Shown: positions 45,303 through 53,571, counted from the first letter of the stretch. The stretch is DNA of 64,000 nt from Commensalibacter communis (GCF_947179015.1 NZ_CAMXCM010000006.1:54689-118688); one strand, 5' to 3'. A program made the numbers and translations. Notes: a model not told the origin generated them from the sequence alone.

Positions 45303-46586
45303 GTGAAATATTTATTTATTCATCAGAATTTTCCTGGGCAATATTTACATATTGTCCAACATCTTGCTAAACAAAAAGATAACGAGATTGTATTTATTAG
45401 TCAGCCCTCAAATGCCAGAATTCAGGGGGTACGTTCTGTTTTTTATCAAGTTCCTGAACCTGCCAAAGGGTTGCTTGCCCCTCTGGGAGAGTTGGATCTA
45501 GCAATAAAAAGAGGGGATGCCGTTTATCAAACGATGAAAACCCTCAAAAATTTAGGGTTTATTCCTGATATTATTATCGGACATCAGGGATGGGGGGAAA
45601 TGTTGAATTTACAAGATATATATCCCGATGTCCCTGTTTTGAGCTATACTGAATTTTATTATCATTCCTCTGGATTGGATGTTGATTTTGATCCTGAATT
45701 TCCAGCTGATGAAATGCTGCCCGCGCGGGTTCGGATTAAAAATACAATCAATCTTGTTTCAGCAACCAATCCAGGTTGGGGGCAAACGCCGACATTATTC
45801 CAACATTCGACTTATCCCGATTGGGCTCAGAAAAAAATCACGATTTTAAGAGAAGGGGTCAATTTAGAGAAATGTAGTCCTGACCCATCAATTTATAAAT
45901 CTGATCTAGAGTTGAAGGATTTTGTCGTCAAACCTGAAGATAAGCTGGTCACCTATGTAGCTAGGGGATTAGAACCTTATCGTGGCTTTCATATTTTTAT
46001 GCGGGCATTACCAAGATTATTACAAGAACGTCCAGATGTTAAAGTCGTTATGATTGGTCGGGATCAAGTCAGTTACGGTGCCAGTTTAGAAAGTGGCATG
46101 TCTTGGCGTGATTATATGTTAAAAGAAGTGCATAATAAGTTGGATATGTCTAGGGTGCATTTTTCAGGGCAAGTTCCGTATAACGTGTTTAACAGTGTTT
46201 TAAAACGCTCTGATGCTCATATTTATTTGACCTATCCATTTGTATTATCTTGGTCGTTAAGAGAAGCAATGGCGATAGGTTGTCCTATTATTGCAAGTGA
46301 TACACAGCCAGTACAAGAGTTTATTGCAGATCGTGTTACAGGAATATTAACTCCATTTTTGGATTATGATGCATTAACGGATCGTATCTTAGAAGTGTTA
46401 GAAGACAAAAAACTCGCCCAATCAATTCGTAAAGCTGCAAGAGCCGAAGCAGAACGGAGCTTGTCGATGGATGAATATATGAATAATTATGAAACATTAA
46501 TTGATGATTTAATTCATCGCAGAACGCCGTCCTTGAATTTAGGGAACTCGCCTGCGGATAGGGCCTTACAAAATTTGAAAAAATAA
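45303..46586 (+). CDS. Glycosyltransferase family 4 protein
   Basis: The 427-residue protein begins at a GTG (MKYLFIHQNFPGQYLHIVQH) and shows the GT-B fold: N-terminal IIIGHQGWGEMLNLQDIYPD, C-terminal domain LVTYVARGLEPYRGFHIFMR, KVVMIGRDQVSYG, and the donor-binding region LTYPFVLSWSLREAMAIGCP followed by IIASDTQPVQEFI. It transfers a sugar from a nucleotide donor, probably onto the same acceptor as the upstream glycosyltransferase. It is the last gene of the secretion cluster and is followed by a clear terminator. Confidence 0.9.
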   Translation: MKYLFIHQNFPGQYLHIVQHLAKQKDNEIVFISQPSNARIQGVRSVFYQVPEPAKGLLAPLGELDLAIKRGDAVYQTMKTLKNLGFIPDIIIGHQGWGEMLNLQDIYPDVPVLSYTEFYYHSSGLDVDFDPEFPADEMLPARVRIKNTINLVSATNPGWGQTPTLFQHSTYPDWAQKKITILREGVNLEKCSPDPSIYKSDLELKDFVVKPEDKLVTYVARGLEPYRGFHIFMRALPRLLQERPDVKVVMIGRDQVSYGASLESGMSWRDYMLKEVHNKLDMSRVHFSGQVPYNVFNSVLKRSDAHIYLTYPFVLSWSLREAMAIGCPIIASDTQPVQEFIADRVTGILTPFLDYDALTDRILEVLEDKKLAQSIRKAARAEAERSLSMDEYMNNYETLIDDLIHRRTPSLNLGNSPADRALQNLKK

Positions 46587-46591
46587 TATAA

Positions 46592-46627
46592 TTACCTTAT
46601 TCGTTAAAAGAATAAGGTATTTTTTTA
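46592..46627 (+). terminator. Intrinsic terminator of the secretion/glycosylation cluster
   Basis: TACCTTATTC (46593-46602) and GAATAAGGTA (46610-46619) form a perfect 10-bp stem followed by T-rich DNA. It lies just after the GT4 stop. Confidence 0.9.
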
Positions 46628-46774
46628 ATTCATATATACTTAGAATTATAGTGTTTTTAGTCTTTGTACTTAAAAATAAGATTGTATTTTTCAATAAATT
46701 AATTACATACTATTACTAATCTTCTTTATTCTATATTTCCTTTCTATTTAAAATAAATTATGGGGTTTAATTTT

Positions 46775-47812
46775 ATGAATCGGCGGCAATTTTCACGTTC
46801 ATTATTAGCTGCCTCTGGGGCAGCGTTATTGACCAATCCATTACGTCAAGCGATGGCTACAGAAATGGATACAGCATTTCCAAATGTGGGCGCACCTGTT
46901 AAAATAGAAGGTGCCCCTCGTAAAGTAACCTTGGCATGGAGTGCCGATTCAATTTGTACCGCAGCTTTTCCAGTGGCTCAACAAAAGGGGTTTTTTAAGA
47001 AATATAATCTTGATGTAAATTTCATTGATTTTGCAGGTTCTGTCGATCAAATGCTGGAAACCATGTCTACTGGTAAAGCAGATGGCGCATCAGGCATGGC
47101 GTTAAGATGGTTAAAACCTTTGCAACAAGGGTTTGATGTAAAGTTGGTGGCTGGATTACATTCTGGTTGTTTACATTTGCTGGCTCCACAAAATGGTTCT
47201 ATTAAAACCCTTGCTGAGTTAAAAGGCAAAACCATTGGTGTTGGTGATATTGGAGGGCCTGCAAAGAATTTCTTTAGCATGCGTTTTAAAGAAATCGGTA
47301 TTGATCCAGAAAAAGATGTAAATTGGCGTCAATTTCCAGAAGATATGTTACCACTGGCTTTAAAACGGGGTGCAATTCAAGCTGCTGGATTAGACGATCC
47401 ATTGGCACATTTGTTCCAAACAAAAAATCAGCTAGTGTCCATTGACTCCAATATGGAAGGCAAGTGGCAGCATATTGCTTGTTGTGTGGTTGGATTGCGT
47501 GGGTCATTGATCCGCAAAGAGCCAATGGTTGCCAAAGCGATTACGCAAGCTATTTTAGAAGCAGGGCAGTGGGTGCATCATAACAAGATGGAAGCAGCCA
47601 AAATGTTTGAACCTTATGCGCCGAAAGTATCAGCTCAAGAGCTTGCTGCGATTTTGGAAACAGAAGGGACGCATGAGCAATCTGTTGGAAAACAATTACG
47701 TGACAATGTAGTCTTTTATGCAGATGAGTTAAAGAAAATTGGTGTTTTCCCACAAAGTTTAAATTCTGAAACTTATGCCAATAAAGTAACGCAGGATCTT
47801 TTCACTGGATGA
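46775..47812 (+). CDS. ABC importer substrate-binding protein, nitrate/sulfonate/taurine family
   Basis: The start at 46775 (MNRRQFSRSLLAASGAALL) is preferred over 46760 because GGGGT lies about 9 bases before it. The N-terminus is a Tat signal (NRRQFSRSL). The mature part is SsuA/NrtA/THI5-like: VTLAWSADSICTAAFPVAQQ, KGFFKKYNLDVNFIDF, LKTLAELKGKTIGVGDIGGP-like TLAELKGKTIGVGDIGGPAK, and GQWVHHNKMEAAKMFEPYAP. It binds a small anion or organosulfur ligand in the periplasm. Its stop overlaps the permease start by 4 bases (ATGA). The ligand cannot be told from the sequence. Confidence 0.88.
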   Translation: MNRRQFSRSLLAASGAALLTNPLRQAMATEMDTAFPNVGAPVKIEGAPRKVTLAWSADSICTAAFPVAQQKGFFKKYNLDVNFIDFAGSVDQMLETMSTGKADGASGMALRWLKPLQQGFDVKLVAGLHSGCLHLLAPQNGSIKTLAELKGKTIGVGDIGGPAKNFFSMRFKEIGIDPEKDVNWRQFPEDMLPLALKRGAIQAAGLDDPLAHLFQTKNQLVSIDSNMEGKWQHIACCVVGLRGSLIRKEPMVAKAITQAILEAGQWVHHNKMEAAKMFEPYAPKVSAQELAAILETEGTHEQSVGKQLRDNVVFYADELKKIGVFPQSLNSETYANKVTQDLFTG

Positions 47813-48744
47813 AACAAATTGTAAAAAACGCCTATTGGCCTCAAATTGTGGGAGCGGTTGCATGGTTAGCGACCGCAGGGCTGACTTATTTCATTCCAAA
47901 TGCTGATGATTTTCCAAGAACCACAACATTTGCTGTAGTGTGTTTGGGTATTGCTATTTTAAGTGCCATCTCTTTGCCGTTGAATAAAGTGCGTTATTAT
48001 GGGGCTTGGATTTTGGCTTTGGCGCTTTTTATTGGCATTTGGGAAGTTGTCCAAGCAAAATTACTCTTGTTGCCAAGACCGTTTTTTGGTGCGCCTCAAG
48101 AATTATTGGATGTGTTTATTACGGATTGGGCTAAATTGCTGAATTCTTTGGCGCATTCAATGATGTTGCTGGTGGGTGGTTATCTTCTTGGGTGTATTAT
48201 AGGATTTGTTATTGGCGTTGGAATGGGATGGTCTAAACTGTTTGGTTATTGGGCGCATCCTGTATTACGATTTCTGGGGCCTTTACCTCCCGTTGCATTC
48301 CTTCCTTTATTATTCGCCGTCATTCCATCCAGCTTTGTGGCGGGTGAGTTATTAATGGCTTTTGCAGCGTCTTTTCCTGTGGCGGTTTTGACGTGGTCTG
48401 GAATTGCTGGGGTTAATCCGAGTTATTATGACGTAGCAAAAACAATGGGAGCAAAACCATTATTCCTTATTCGCCATGTGGCTATTCCTGCGGCATTGCC
48501 TTTTGTATTCGTGGGCATGTTTATGGCGTTGGGGTCTTGTTTTTACATGTTGGTCGTGGCGGAAATGCTTGGGGTCAAAGCAGGTCTTGGGTTCTATATG
48601 CAATGGGCGCAAGGATGGGCAGCTTATCCGAATATGTATGCGGCATTATTGATTATGGCGGTGATGTGTACTTCCTTTATGACCTTATTATTCAAAGTTC
48701 GTAATCGTCTTTTACGTTGGCAAAAGGAAAGCATTAAATGGTAG
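47809..48744 (+). CDS. ABC importer permease, SsuC/TauC-type
   Basis: The 311-residue inner-membrane protein has six to eight helices and the EAA-loop pattern in NPSYYDVAKTMGAKPLFLIR followed by HVAIPAALPF, with LGCIIGFVIGVGMGWSKLFG in the core. The N-terminal 90 residues carry two extra hydrophobic stretches relative to SsuC. It overlaps both neighbours by 4-7 bases, which marks a tightly coupled operon. Confidence 0.9.
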   Translation: MKQIVKNAYWPQIVGAVAWLATAGLTYFIPNADDFPRTTTFAVVCLGIAILSAISLPLNKVRYYGAWILALALFIGIWEVVQAKLLLLPRPFFGAPQELLDVFITDWAKLLNSLAHSMMLLVGGYLLGCIIGFVIGVGMGWSKLFGYWAHPVLRFLGPLPPVAFLPLLFAVIPSSFVAGELLMAFAASFPVAVLTWSGIAGVNPSYYDVAKTMGAKPLFLIRHVAIPAALPFVFVGMFMALGSCFYMLVVAEMLGVKAGLGFYMQWAQGWAAYPNMYAALLIMAVMCTSFMTLLFKVRNRLLRWQKESIKW

Positions 48745-49505
48745 ATTCTTTGGTCAAACAGCAAAAAATTGAAATTACGAATGTCAGTCATAGTTATAGT
48801 TTAGACGATCATGACTTACCTGTTTTGGAAGAGATTGATTTAACGATTGAACCCAATGAGTTCGTTGTGATTTTAGGGCCGTCAGGATGTGGCAAGTCAA
48901 CGTTGCTGCGCATGGTGGCGGGGTTAGAACGTCCTGAACAAGGGTCTATCAAAGCCAATGGTGAGGAAATTATTGCTGCTGATCCTTCTCGAATTGTCGT
49001 GTTTCAAGATCCAACCTTGTTTCCTTGGTTAACGGTTCGACAAAATGTTGAGTTGGGCTTTAAGATCCAAAAGAAAAAGGATGATAAAGCCATTTCCGAC
49101 ATGTTGGAAATGATTGGGCTGGCAGGATTTGATAATGCGTATCCATCACAGCTTTCTGGCGGAATGGCACAACGTGTAGCGTTGGCACGGGCGTTGGTAA
49201 ATGATCCTAGTGTGTTGATTTTGGATGAACCTTTGGGGAAATTAGACAGTTTAACCCGCATTACGATGCAAAAAGAGCTGGTTAATTTATGGCGAAATAA
49301 GCAATTTACTGGTTTGATGGTAACGCATGATATTGAGGAAGCCTTGTTACTCGCGACCCGTATTATCGTGATGCGTCAACGTCCAGCGCATATTATTGGT
49401 GAGTTCAAATTGGATATGGACTATCCAAGGCATCGAGATTCAGAGGAGCTTCTGAAAATCCGTCGAGAGATTTTTGGGTTATTAGGGCATAAATCTGATT
49501 GGTAG
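48738..49505 (+). CDS. ABC importer ATP-binding subunit, SsuB/TauB-type
   Basis: The 255-residue ATPase has Walker A ILGPSGCGKSTLLRMVAGL, the Q-loop in VFQDPTLFPWLTVRQNV, signature QLSGGMAQRVALARAL, Walker B VLILDEPLGKLDSLTR and the switch His in VTHDIEEALLLA. It drives the importer encoded just upstream. Its start lies 7 bases inside the permease gene. A hairpin and T-run follow the stop. Confidence 0.93.
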   Translation: MVDSLVKQQKIEITNVSHSYSLDDHDLPVLEEIDLTIEPNEFVVILGPSGCGKSTLLRMVAGLERPEQGSIKANGEEIIAADPSRIVVFQDPTLFPWLTVRQNVELGFKIQKKKDDKAISDMLEMIGLAGFDNAYPSQLSGGMAQRVALARALVNDPSVLILDEPLGKLDSLTRITMQKELVNLWRNKQFTGLMVTHDIEEALLLATRIIVMRQRPAHIIGEFKLDMDYPRHRDSEELLKIRREIFGLLGHKSDW

Positions 49506-49511
49506 ATCAAA

Positions 49512-49535
49512 GGGGCAGTTTTTACTGTCCTTTTT
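49512..49535 (+). terminator. Terminator of the ABC importer operon
   Basis: GGGGCAGT and ACTGTCC pair with one mismatch around a T-rich loop and are followed by TTTTT, 7-30 bases after the ATPase stop. Confidence 0.6.
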
Positions 49536-49574
49536 AGTCTGTGACAAAAGTGCTGTTGATGTATAGAACAAGCG

Positions 49575-49640
49575 CAACGTTCTTTGAAACCTAAAGCACA
49601 CGTGTTTAAAGGTGGACATGTCGTCTTCAATGATTCTCAT
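49575..49640 (-). pseudogene. Remnant of a third immunity-like gene copy
   Basis: From the ATG at 49640 on the minus strand, the DNA reads MRIIEDDMSTFKHVCFRFQR, which lines up with MRIIEDDTVTLKRVRFRFQR of the gene at 50229-50768. Similarity stops after about 20 codons, and the frame then runs through unrelated sequence to a stop at 49482, inside the ABC importer gene on the other strand. It is the 5' stub of a truncated third copy of the tandem family. Confidence 0.7.
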
Positions 49641-49652
49641 GATAGAAATATT

Positions 49653-50204
49653 TTACTTACTAATGTAATTTGAGATATCTAATTTTTGTTGAATGATTTT
49701 AATTTGTAAACGATTTCTGAAAAGGGATAATATTCCTCCAGCAAAGTAATCAAAATTATCATTTTTATTATTTTTGTAATAGTCAGACCAAGGATAAACA
49801 GGTTTGTCCAACACTTCTATACTGTAAATCATACCATCGAAGTTAAAGGTAATCATATTGGGCGGGATAAGGTTAAACCTTCCTAGATCCCAACAACCAT
49901 AGTCTTCCCAATAATTGTAATCGTTATAATATAAACTATTTTCACTATCGAACCTTATAATTTTTTCCTCTAAAATTCTACCTGATTGGTTAATTAAATA
50001 AATATCACAGCTTTTTGCCCAATTTATATCCCCTTCATTAGTGGAGACAAAGAGCAAATAACGAGAGCCGATTTGAATAGCTTTTTCCAACTTGATGCCA
50101 TCAACGGTGAACCAAGTGCGATGTCCATTAATACAAATTCGACTTCTTTCAAATCTAAAGCGTACGCGTTTTAAAGTGACGGTGCCGTCTTCAATTATTC
50201 TCAT
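49653..50204 (-). CDS. Candidate immunity protein, tandem copy A
   Basis: The 183-residue soluble protein is nearly identical over its first roughly 95 residues to the product of the adjacent gene (shared KRVRFRF, RICINGHRTWFTVDGIKLEK, AIQIGSRYLLFVST, INWAKSCDIYLINQSGRILE). The middle YYNDYNYWEDYGCWDLG and PPNMITFNFDGMIYSIEVLD are also shared with a few changes; the ends after LFRNRLQI differ. It is rich in Trp and Tyr and has no export signal. Tandem divergent copies beside a membrane-active candidate toxin are typical of immunity families. The family is not recognised. Confidence 0.6.
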   Translation of the reverse strand: MRIIEDGTVTLKRVRFRFERSRICINGHRTWFTVDGIKLEKAIQIGSRYLLFVSTNEGDINWAKSCDIYLINQSGRILEEKIIRFDSENSLYYNDYNYWEDYGCWDLGRFNLIPPNMITFNFDGMIYSIEVLDKPVYPWSDYYKNNKNDNFDYFAGGILSLFRNRLQIKIIQQKLDISNYISK

Positions 50205-50228
50205 ATCAAAGTCTTTTATATTTTACCG

Positions 50229-50768
50229 TCACTCATTAAAGTTAAATTTTTTTCTACTAATCTGTAAACGGTTTCTGAAAAGGGATAATATCCCTCTAGA
50301 ATGGTAACGAGAATTATCATTTTTCTTATTTTTGTAATAATCAGACCAAGGATAAACTGGTTTATCCAACACTTCTATGTTGTAAATCATACCACCGAAA
50401 TAAAAGGTAATCATATTGGGTGGGATAAGGTTAAACTTTCCTAGATCCCAACAATCATAGTTTTCCCAATAATTGTAATCATTATAATATTCATCATCCT
50501 CACTCTCAATTCTTATAATTTTTTCTTCTAAAATTCTGCCTGATTGGTTAATCAAATAAATATCACAGCTTTTTGCCCAATTTATATCCCCTTGATTGGT
50601 GGAGACAAAGAGCAAATAACGAGAGCCAATTTGAATGGCTTTTTCCAACTTGATACCATCAACGGTGAACCAAGTGCGATGCCCATTAATACAAATCCGA
50701 CTCCTTTGAAACCTAAAGCGTACGCGTTTTAAAGTGACGGTGTCGTCTTCAATTATTCTCATTGTCAT
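50229..50768 (-). CDS. Candidate immunity protein, tandem copy B
   Basis: The 179-residue product starts at 50768 (GGAG 4 bases upstream) or at 50762; the latter aligns with copy A. It repeats copy A almost word for word, with changes clustered at the acidic loop (IESEDDEYYNDYNYWEN against FDSENSLYYNDYNYWED) and in the C-terminal tail (ISRKKFNFNE). It lies 23 bases after the 309-residue candidate effector gene and is probably co-transcribed with it. Confidence 0.62.
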   Translation of the reverse strand: MTMRIIEDDTVTLKRVRFRFQRSRICINGHRTWFTVDGIKLEKAIQIGSRYLLFVSTNQGDINWAKSCDIYLINQSGRILEEKIIRIESEDDEYYNDYNYWENYDCWDLGKFNLIPPNMITFYFGGMIYNIEVLDKPVYPWSDYYKNKKNDNSRYHSRGILSLFRNRLQISRKKFNFNE

Positions 50769-50791
50769 TTGCTCCGCCTTTCATTTATCAA

Positions 50792-51721
50792 TTATTCATT
50801 ATGTTTTAACCAAGAATCGGTCAGGTAAACCGCCAGCGTACTCCCGACCATGGCACCAATATATGCCCCTGGAGGACCACCGAGCGCTGCCCCCACTGTG
50901 CCCGCTGTCCATCCTCCTACAAACATTACCCCTTGTAAGATGGCTTCATGTTCAGCTGCCGCCACTTTATCATTCGCAGTCAAAATATTATAAATGGATA
51001 TGGAAATAGAAAGATAGAATAAATATCGTCCAGTCTTATTTATTCTTCCATAAATATCGGTTTTCCCTCCAAACCTATTTGTTTTTCCTTCTGGGAGTTT
51101 GGTTGGAGGGTTTTTTAATCTTTTAAGAACTTCCTCTTGCGCATCTCCTGCTGCCTTCCTTGCTCTGTGTATGATTATTTCCTTCTCTTTATATGGCAGG
51201 TCTAAATACATTTTCTTTTGTTGTGCGGGCGATAAATTCTCCTTTATCTTTTTAACTTCCTTACGAATACGTTTTTTTCTCTCATCATCAGGTAAATGGG
51301 GGGGAAGTTCTATCGTTTTTTCAACATGTTCAGTGATTGCATAATGGGATAGTAAAGACCTTGCTGTTTTTCCCTCTGGCTTTTCCTCTTTGGCAAAAGA
51401 CAGACCAATAGAGTGTGTTACTTCACGAACTGCATCCATAATAAAGTTACGTCGCTTGTTCGCAATCAAATAGCCTTGTCTATATGTAATTTTACCGCGT
51501 TGGATTTGGTTTTCGATATTTTGACTCATTTTTTGGATTGCAACGGTATAAATCCGTCTGACATTCGTATCCCATCCAAGTCGGGCACCCAATGTTCCGA
51601 CTGCAATTCGTAAGTCGTCAATTTCTCTATAATATTTTTCTTTATACTGATTATCATCATCATTAATTGTCACTGTATATTTGCGACCATTAATAGTCTC
51701 AGACCCTACTTTGTATTCCAT
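50792..51721 (-). CDS. Candidate membrane-active effector/toxin
   Basis: The 309-residue protein is highly charged and helical for about 230 residues (DDLRIAVGTLGARLGWDTNV, then LPPHLPDDERKKRIRKEVKK, AQQKKMYLDLPYKEKEIIIH). It ends in a membrane part: RYLFYLSISISIYNILTAND, then glycine-rich segments GVMFVGGWTAGTVGAALGG and PPGAYIGAMVGSTLAVYL. This layout (siYNi-A-dKv, then glycine-zipper helices) occurs at the C-terminus of several contact-dependent and type VI effectors. It has no signal peptide. Two immunity-like genes follow directly. The toxic role is inference from layout and neighbours. Confidence 0.5.
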   Translation of the reverse strand: MEYKVGSETINGRKYTVTINDDDNQYKEKYYREIDDLRIAVGTLGARLGWDTNVRRIYTVAIQKMSQNIENQIQRGKITYRQGYLIANKRRNFIMDAVREVTHSIGLSFAKEEKPEGKTARSLLSHYAITEHVEKTIELPPHLPDDERKKRIRKEVKKIKENLSPAQQKKMYLDLPYKEKEIIIHRARKAAGDAQEEVLKRLKNPPTKLPEGKTNRFGGKTDIYGRINKTGRYLFYLSISISIYNILTANDKVAAAEHEAILQGVMFVGGWTAGTVGAALGGPPGAYIGAMVGSTLAVYLTDSWLKHNE

Positions 51722-51741
51722 GATAGTTTTTTTTGCCCGTT

Positions 51742-52321
51742 TTATTTATTCACATTCATGATGATTTCTTTGGCACTTGCCTCGCAAACGCCAACTTCGG
51801 GATGGTATTCAAAATAAACATTCATAGAGCATTTATCTTGATATTGGTCTTCGGCATCAATAAAGACAGGTTCGACGAGGGCATCATCGCTATATAATGG
51901 AAAAAATGGTTTTTGATATTGTTCGAATTGTTCACTTGCCCAGGCATCATTAAACCTGATTGAAAATGCTTTTGCCATTTGTAAGACCGGAATATTATCA
52001 TTCCCAATAAAAGTTAATCCCATGGTTATTTGGGATCTGCACCATGTAATTTTATATTAATCTGTATATCGTGTTTCAGGACTTGAAAGGGCCTCATAAC
52101 CTGTAATTTGTAAAACAATTATAAGGCGGTTTTGGTGTTGAAACTCTATTCTCTAATCCCCGAATAATTTGCAGTTTTGCCCCTTTAATTGGGATTGCTT
52201 TTTGCAGGAACTTACCCACTAAATTGTACATCTCTTTATAAGTTAGTGTTTTTAACTTTGGGAACTTTTTATCTTTTGGGGCTTTGGCAGTGACTTTGGC
52301 AGGAGTTTTCTTTTCTGTCAT
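51742..52321 (-). pseudogene. Decayed phage tail-completion/neck-type gene
   Basis: The first frame from the ATG at 52321 gives MTEKKTPAKVTAKAPKDKKF, then YNLVGKFLQKAIPIKGAKLQ and IIRGLENRVSTPKPPYN. Shifting frame gives LQITGYEALSSPETRYT, a further shift gives QINIKLHGADP, and the frame of 51742-52023 completes it (VLQMAKAFSIRFNDAWASEQ, PLYSDDALVEPVFIDAEDQY, VYFEYHPEVGV). Read together these match my memory of the phage LIC_12616/gp12-like neck-terminator family (G-x-NRV-x-P, PLY-DD, FI-EQQY-DR). At least three frame disruptions make it a pseudogene. It marks the adjacent effector/immunity genes as possible phage cargo. Confidence 0.55.
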
Positions 52322-52411
52322 TTGATCGTCTCTTTCTTTGATTGTTCTTGGAATTTTGACGCAGCTATGGCGTCGAATTGAGTTTTGGTTTCGTTTTTAG
52401 GAAAAAATAGG

Positions 52412-52441
52412 CATAAAAAAACGACCTATAAAAGGTCGTTC
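52412..52441 (-). terminator. Intrinsic terminator after nitroreductase copy 2
   Basis: AACGACCT (52420-52427) and AGGTCGTT (52433-52440) form a perfect 8-bp stem. On the minus strand it is followed by a run of T, about 75 bases past the nitroreductase stop. Confidence 0.8.
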
Positions 52442-52516
52442 GGAGTATTTCAAATGTAATAATATCAATCTGTTAATATAATCTCATATTTATTCAATAG
52501 TTTCAATGGATAATAT

Positions 52517-53161
52517 TTAAACAAATGTAAATATTTCCTCTTTTGGTAAACGGGATTTTGGTCTTTTGGCGTTGCTGTCATTATCGGCGTGATAGCCAAT
52601 GCTGGCAACGACAATGCTTTTCAGTCCTTTTTCTTTTAATCCCAATAGCTCATCCATTTTTTGTGCATCGAACCCTTCGATTGGCGTTGAATCAATACCA
52701 ATGGAGGCTGCGGCAAACATGAATTGTCCCAATGCCAAGTATAATTGGCAACTTTCCCAGCTATGTAATTTTTCATCTGTAATACTATTTAGCCCAATAA
52801 AATAGCGACGATCTTTGTCCATACTTTGGATGATTTCAGGTTTTGTAAAACGACCATCTTGTATTTCAGTATCTAAAATATGTGTTAAATAGTCATTATC
52901 CAATGATGTTTTGATACAAAAAATAATGGTATAAGTGGAATCTGTGATACGAGCATGATTGAAATCTAAAATCGCTGGCAAGATTTTATTTTGTGAAGTC
53001 GCATTATTTACAACAATAAAATGCCATGGTTGTGAATTCACAGAAGAGGGACTGTTTCTAAGGACAGTCAGTAATTTCTCTAAATCTTCACGGGAAACAG
53101 ATTTATTCTTATCATAACGTTTTGCCGTGTAACGTTTTTCTGAAATTTCAACAATATCCAT
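52517..53161 (-). CDS. Oxygen-insensitive NAD(P)H nitroreductase, NfsB-like (copy 2)
   Basis: The 214-residue FMN enzyme shows the same motifs and length as the gene at 21135-21779: RYTAKRYDKNKSVSREDLEK, SPSSVNSQPWHFIVV, LYLALGQFMFAAASIGIDST followed by PIEGFD, and ASIGYHADND with PKSRLPKEEIF. It should reduce nitro compounds and quinones. It lies next to the metal-responsive metallothionein/MerR pair, on the same strand as the metallothionein gene but separated by a terminator. Confidence 0.9.
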   Translation of the reverse strand: MDIVEISEKRYTAKRYDKNKSVSREDLEKLLTVLRNSPSSVNSQPWHFIVVNNATSQNKILPAILDFNHARITDSTYTIIFCIKTSLDNDYLTHILDTEIQDGRFTKPEIIQSMDKDRRYFIGLNSITDEKLHSWESCQLYLALGQFMFAAASIGIDSTPIEGFDAQKMDELLGLKEKGLKSIVVASIGYHADNDSNAKRPKSRLPKEEIFTFV

Positions 53162-53280
53162 TTCTATTCCCTCAATATTTATTTAAAATTTATTAATAAA
53201 ATTATCTATATAAGAGGAAACGATGTCAAATCATTCTTTAATAAAAGAATCAATATTCATTGAGGGTTATTATTAAAATA

Positions 53281-53309
53281 CGCTGCCAGCCTATCGATGG
53301 CTAGCAACG
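53281..53309 (-). terminator. Terminator of the metallothionein-like gene
   Basis: On the minus strand CGTTGCTAGCC and GGCTGGCAGCG form an 11-bp stem (two G-U pairs) with loop ATCGATA, followed by TATTTTAAT. It lies about 60 bases past the peptide stop. Confidence 0.7.
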
Positions 53310-53368
53310 TATATAGTTATATTTACATTGTGTGGTTTTTAAATAATGACCACAAGTAAAATTGACGA

Positions 53369-53485
53369 CTATTCTCTACAACGGCAAGCAGAGTTACAAA
53401 TTTGTCCAGTTTTGCAATTACAATTTGAACCACAATTGCAATGTTGATTACATTTACAGTTAGATTGTTTAATATTATTAGACAT
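53369..53485 (-). CDS. 38-residue cysteine-rich metallothionein-like peptide
   Basis: The minus-strand frame from the ATG at 53485 to TAG at 53369-53371 codes for 38 residues with nine cysteines at positions 10, 12, 16, 18, 22, 24, 30, 34 and 36, mostly as C-x-C pairs (NCKCNQHCNCGSNCNCKTG, then CNSACRCRE). A His at 15 could also bind metal. AAAGGAAC precedes the start at proper spacing. It is divergent from a MerR-type regulator with a MerR-style promoter between them, and has its own terminator. A role in binding Cu(I), Zn or Cd is strongly suggested by composition; no known metallothionein family is recognised. Confidence 0.85.
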   Translation of the reverse strand: MSNNIKQSNCKCNQHCNCGSNCNCKTGQICNSACRCRE

Positions 53486-53536
53486 GTTTAAGTTCCTTTC
53501 TTTAATTTATAGTGACGAGAATCGTTCGTCATAACT

Positions 53537-53567
53537 AATATGCACTCTATAGTAACTATAGGGTCAA
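53537..53567 (-). promoter_or_regulatory. MerR-type promoter/operator of the metallothionein-like gene
   Basis: On the minus strand -35 TTGACC (53562-53567) and -10 CATATT (53537-53542) are separated by 19 bases, the stretched spacing typical of MerR-activated promoters. Centred in the spacer is a 21-bp dyad at 53544-53564 with arms ACTCTATAG and CTATAGGGT around TAA (8 of 9 positions pair). Its style is that of CadR/PbrR/ZntR operators. Confidence 0.85.
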
Positions 53568-53571
53568 CAGC

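Noticed and set aside
35088..46586. RTX toxin operon
   Set aside because: No glycine-rich nonapeptide repeats (GGxGxD) occur in any protein of the cluster.
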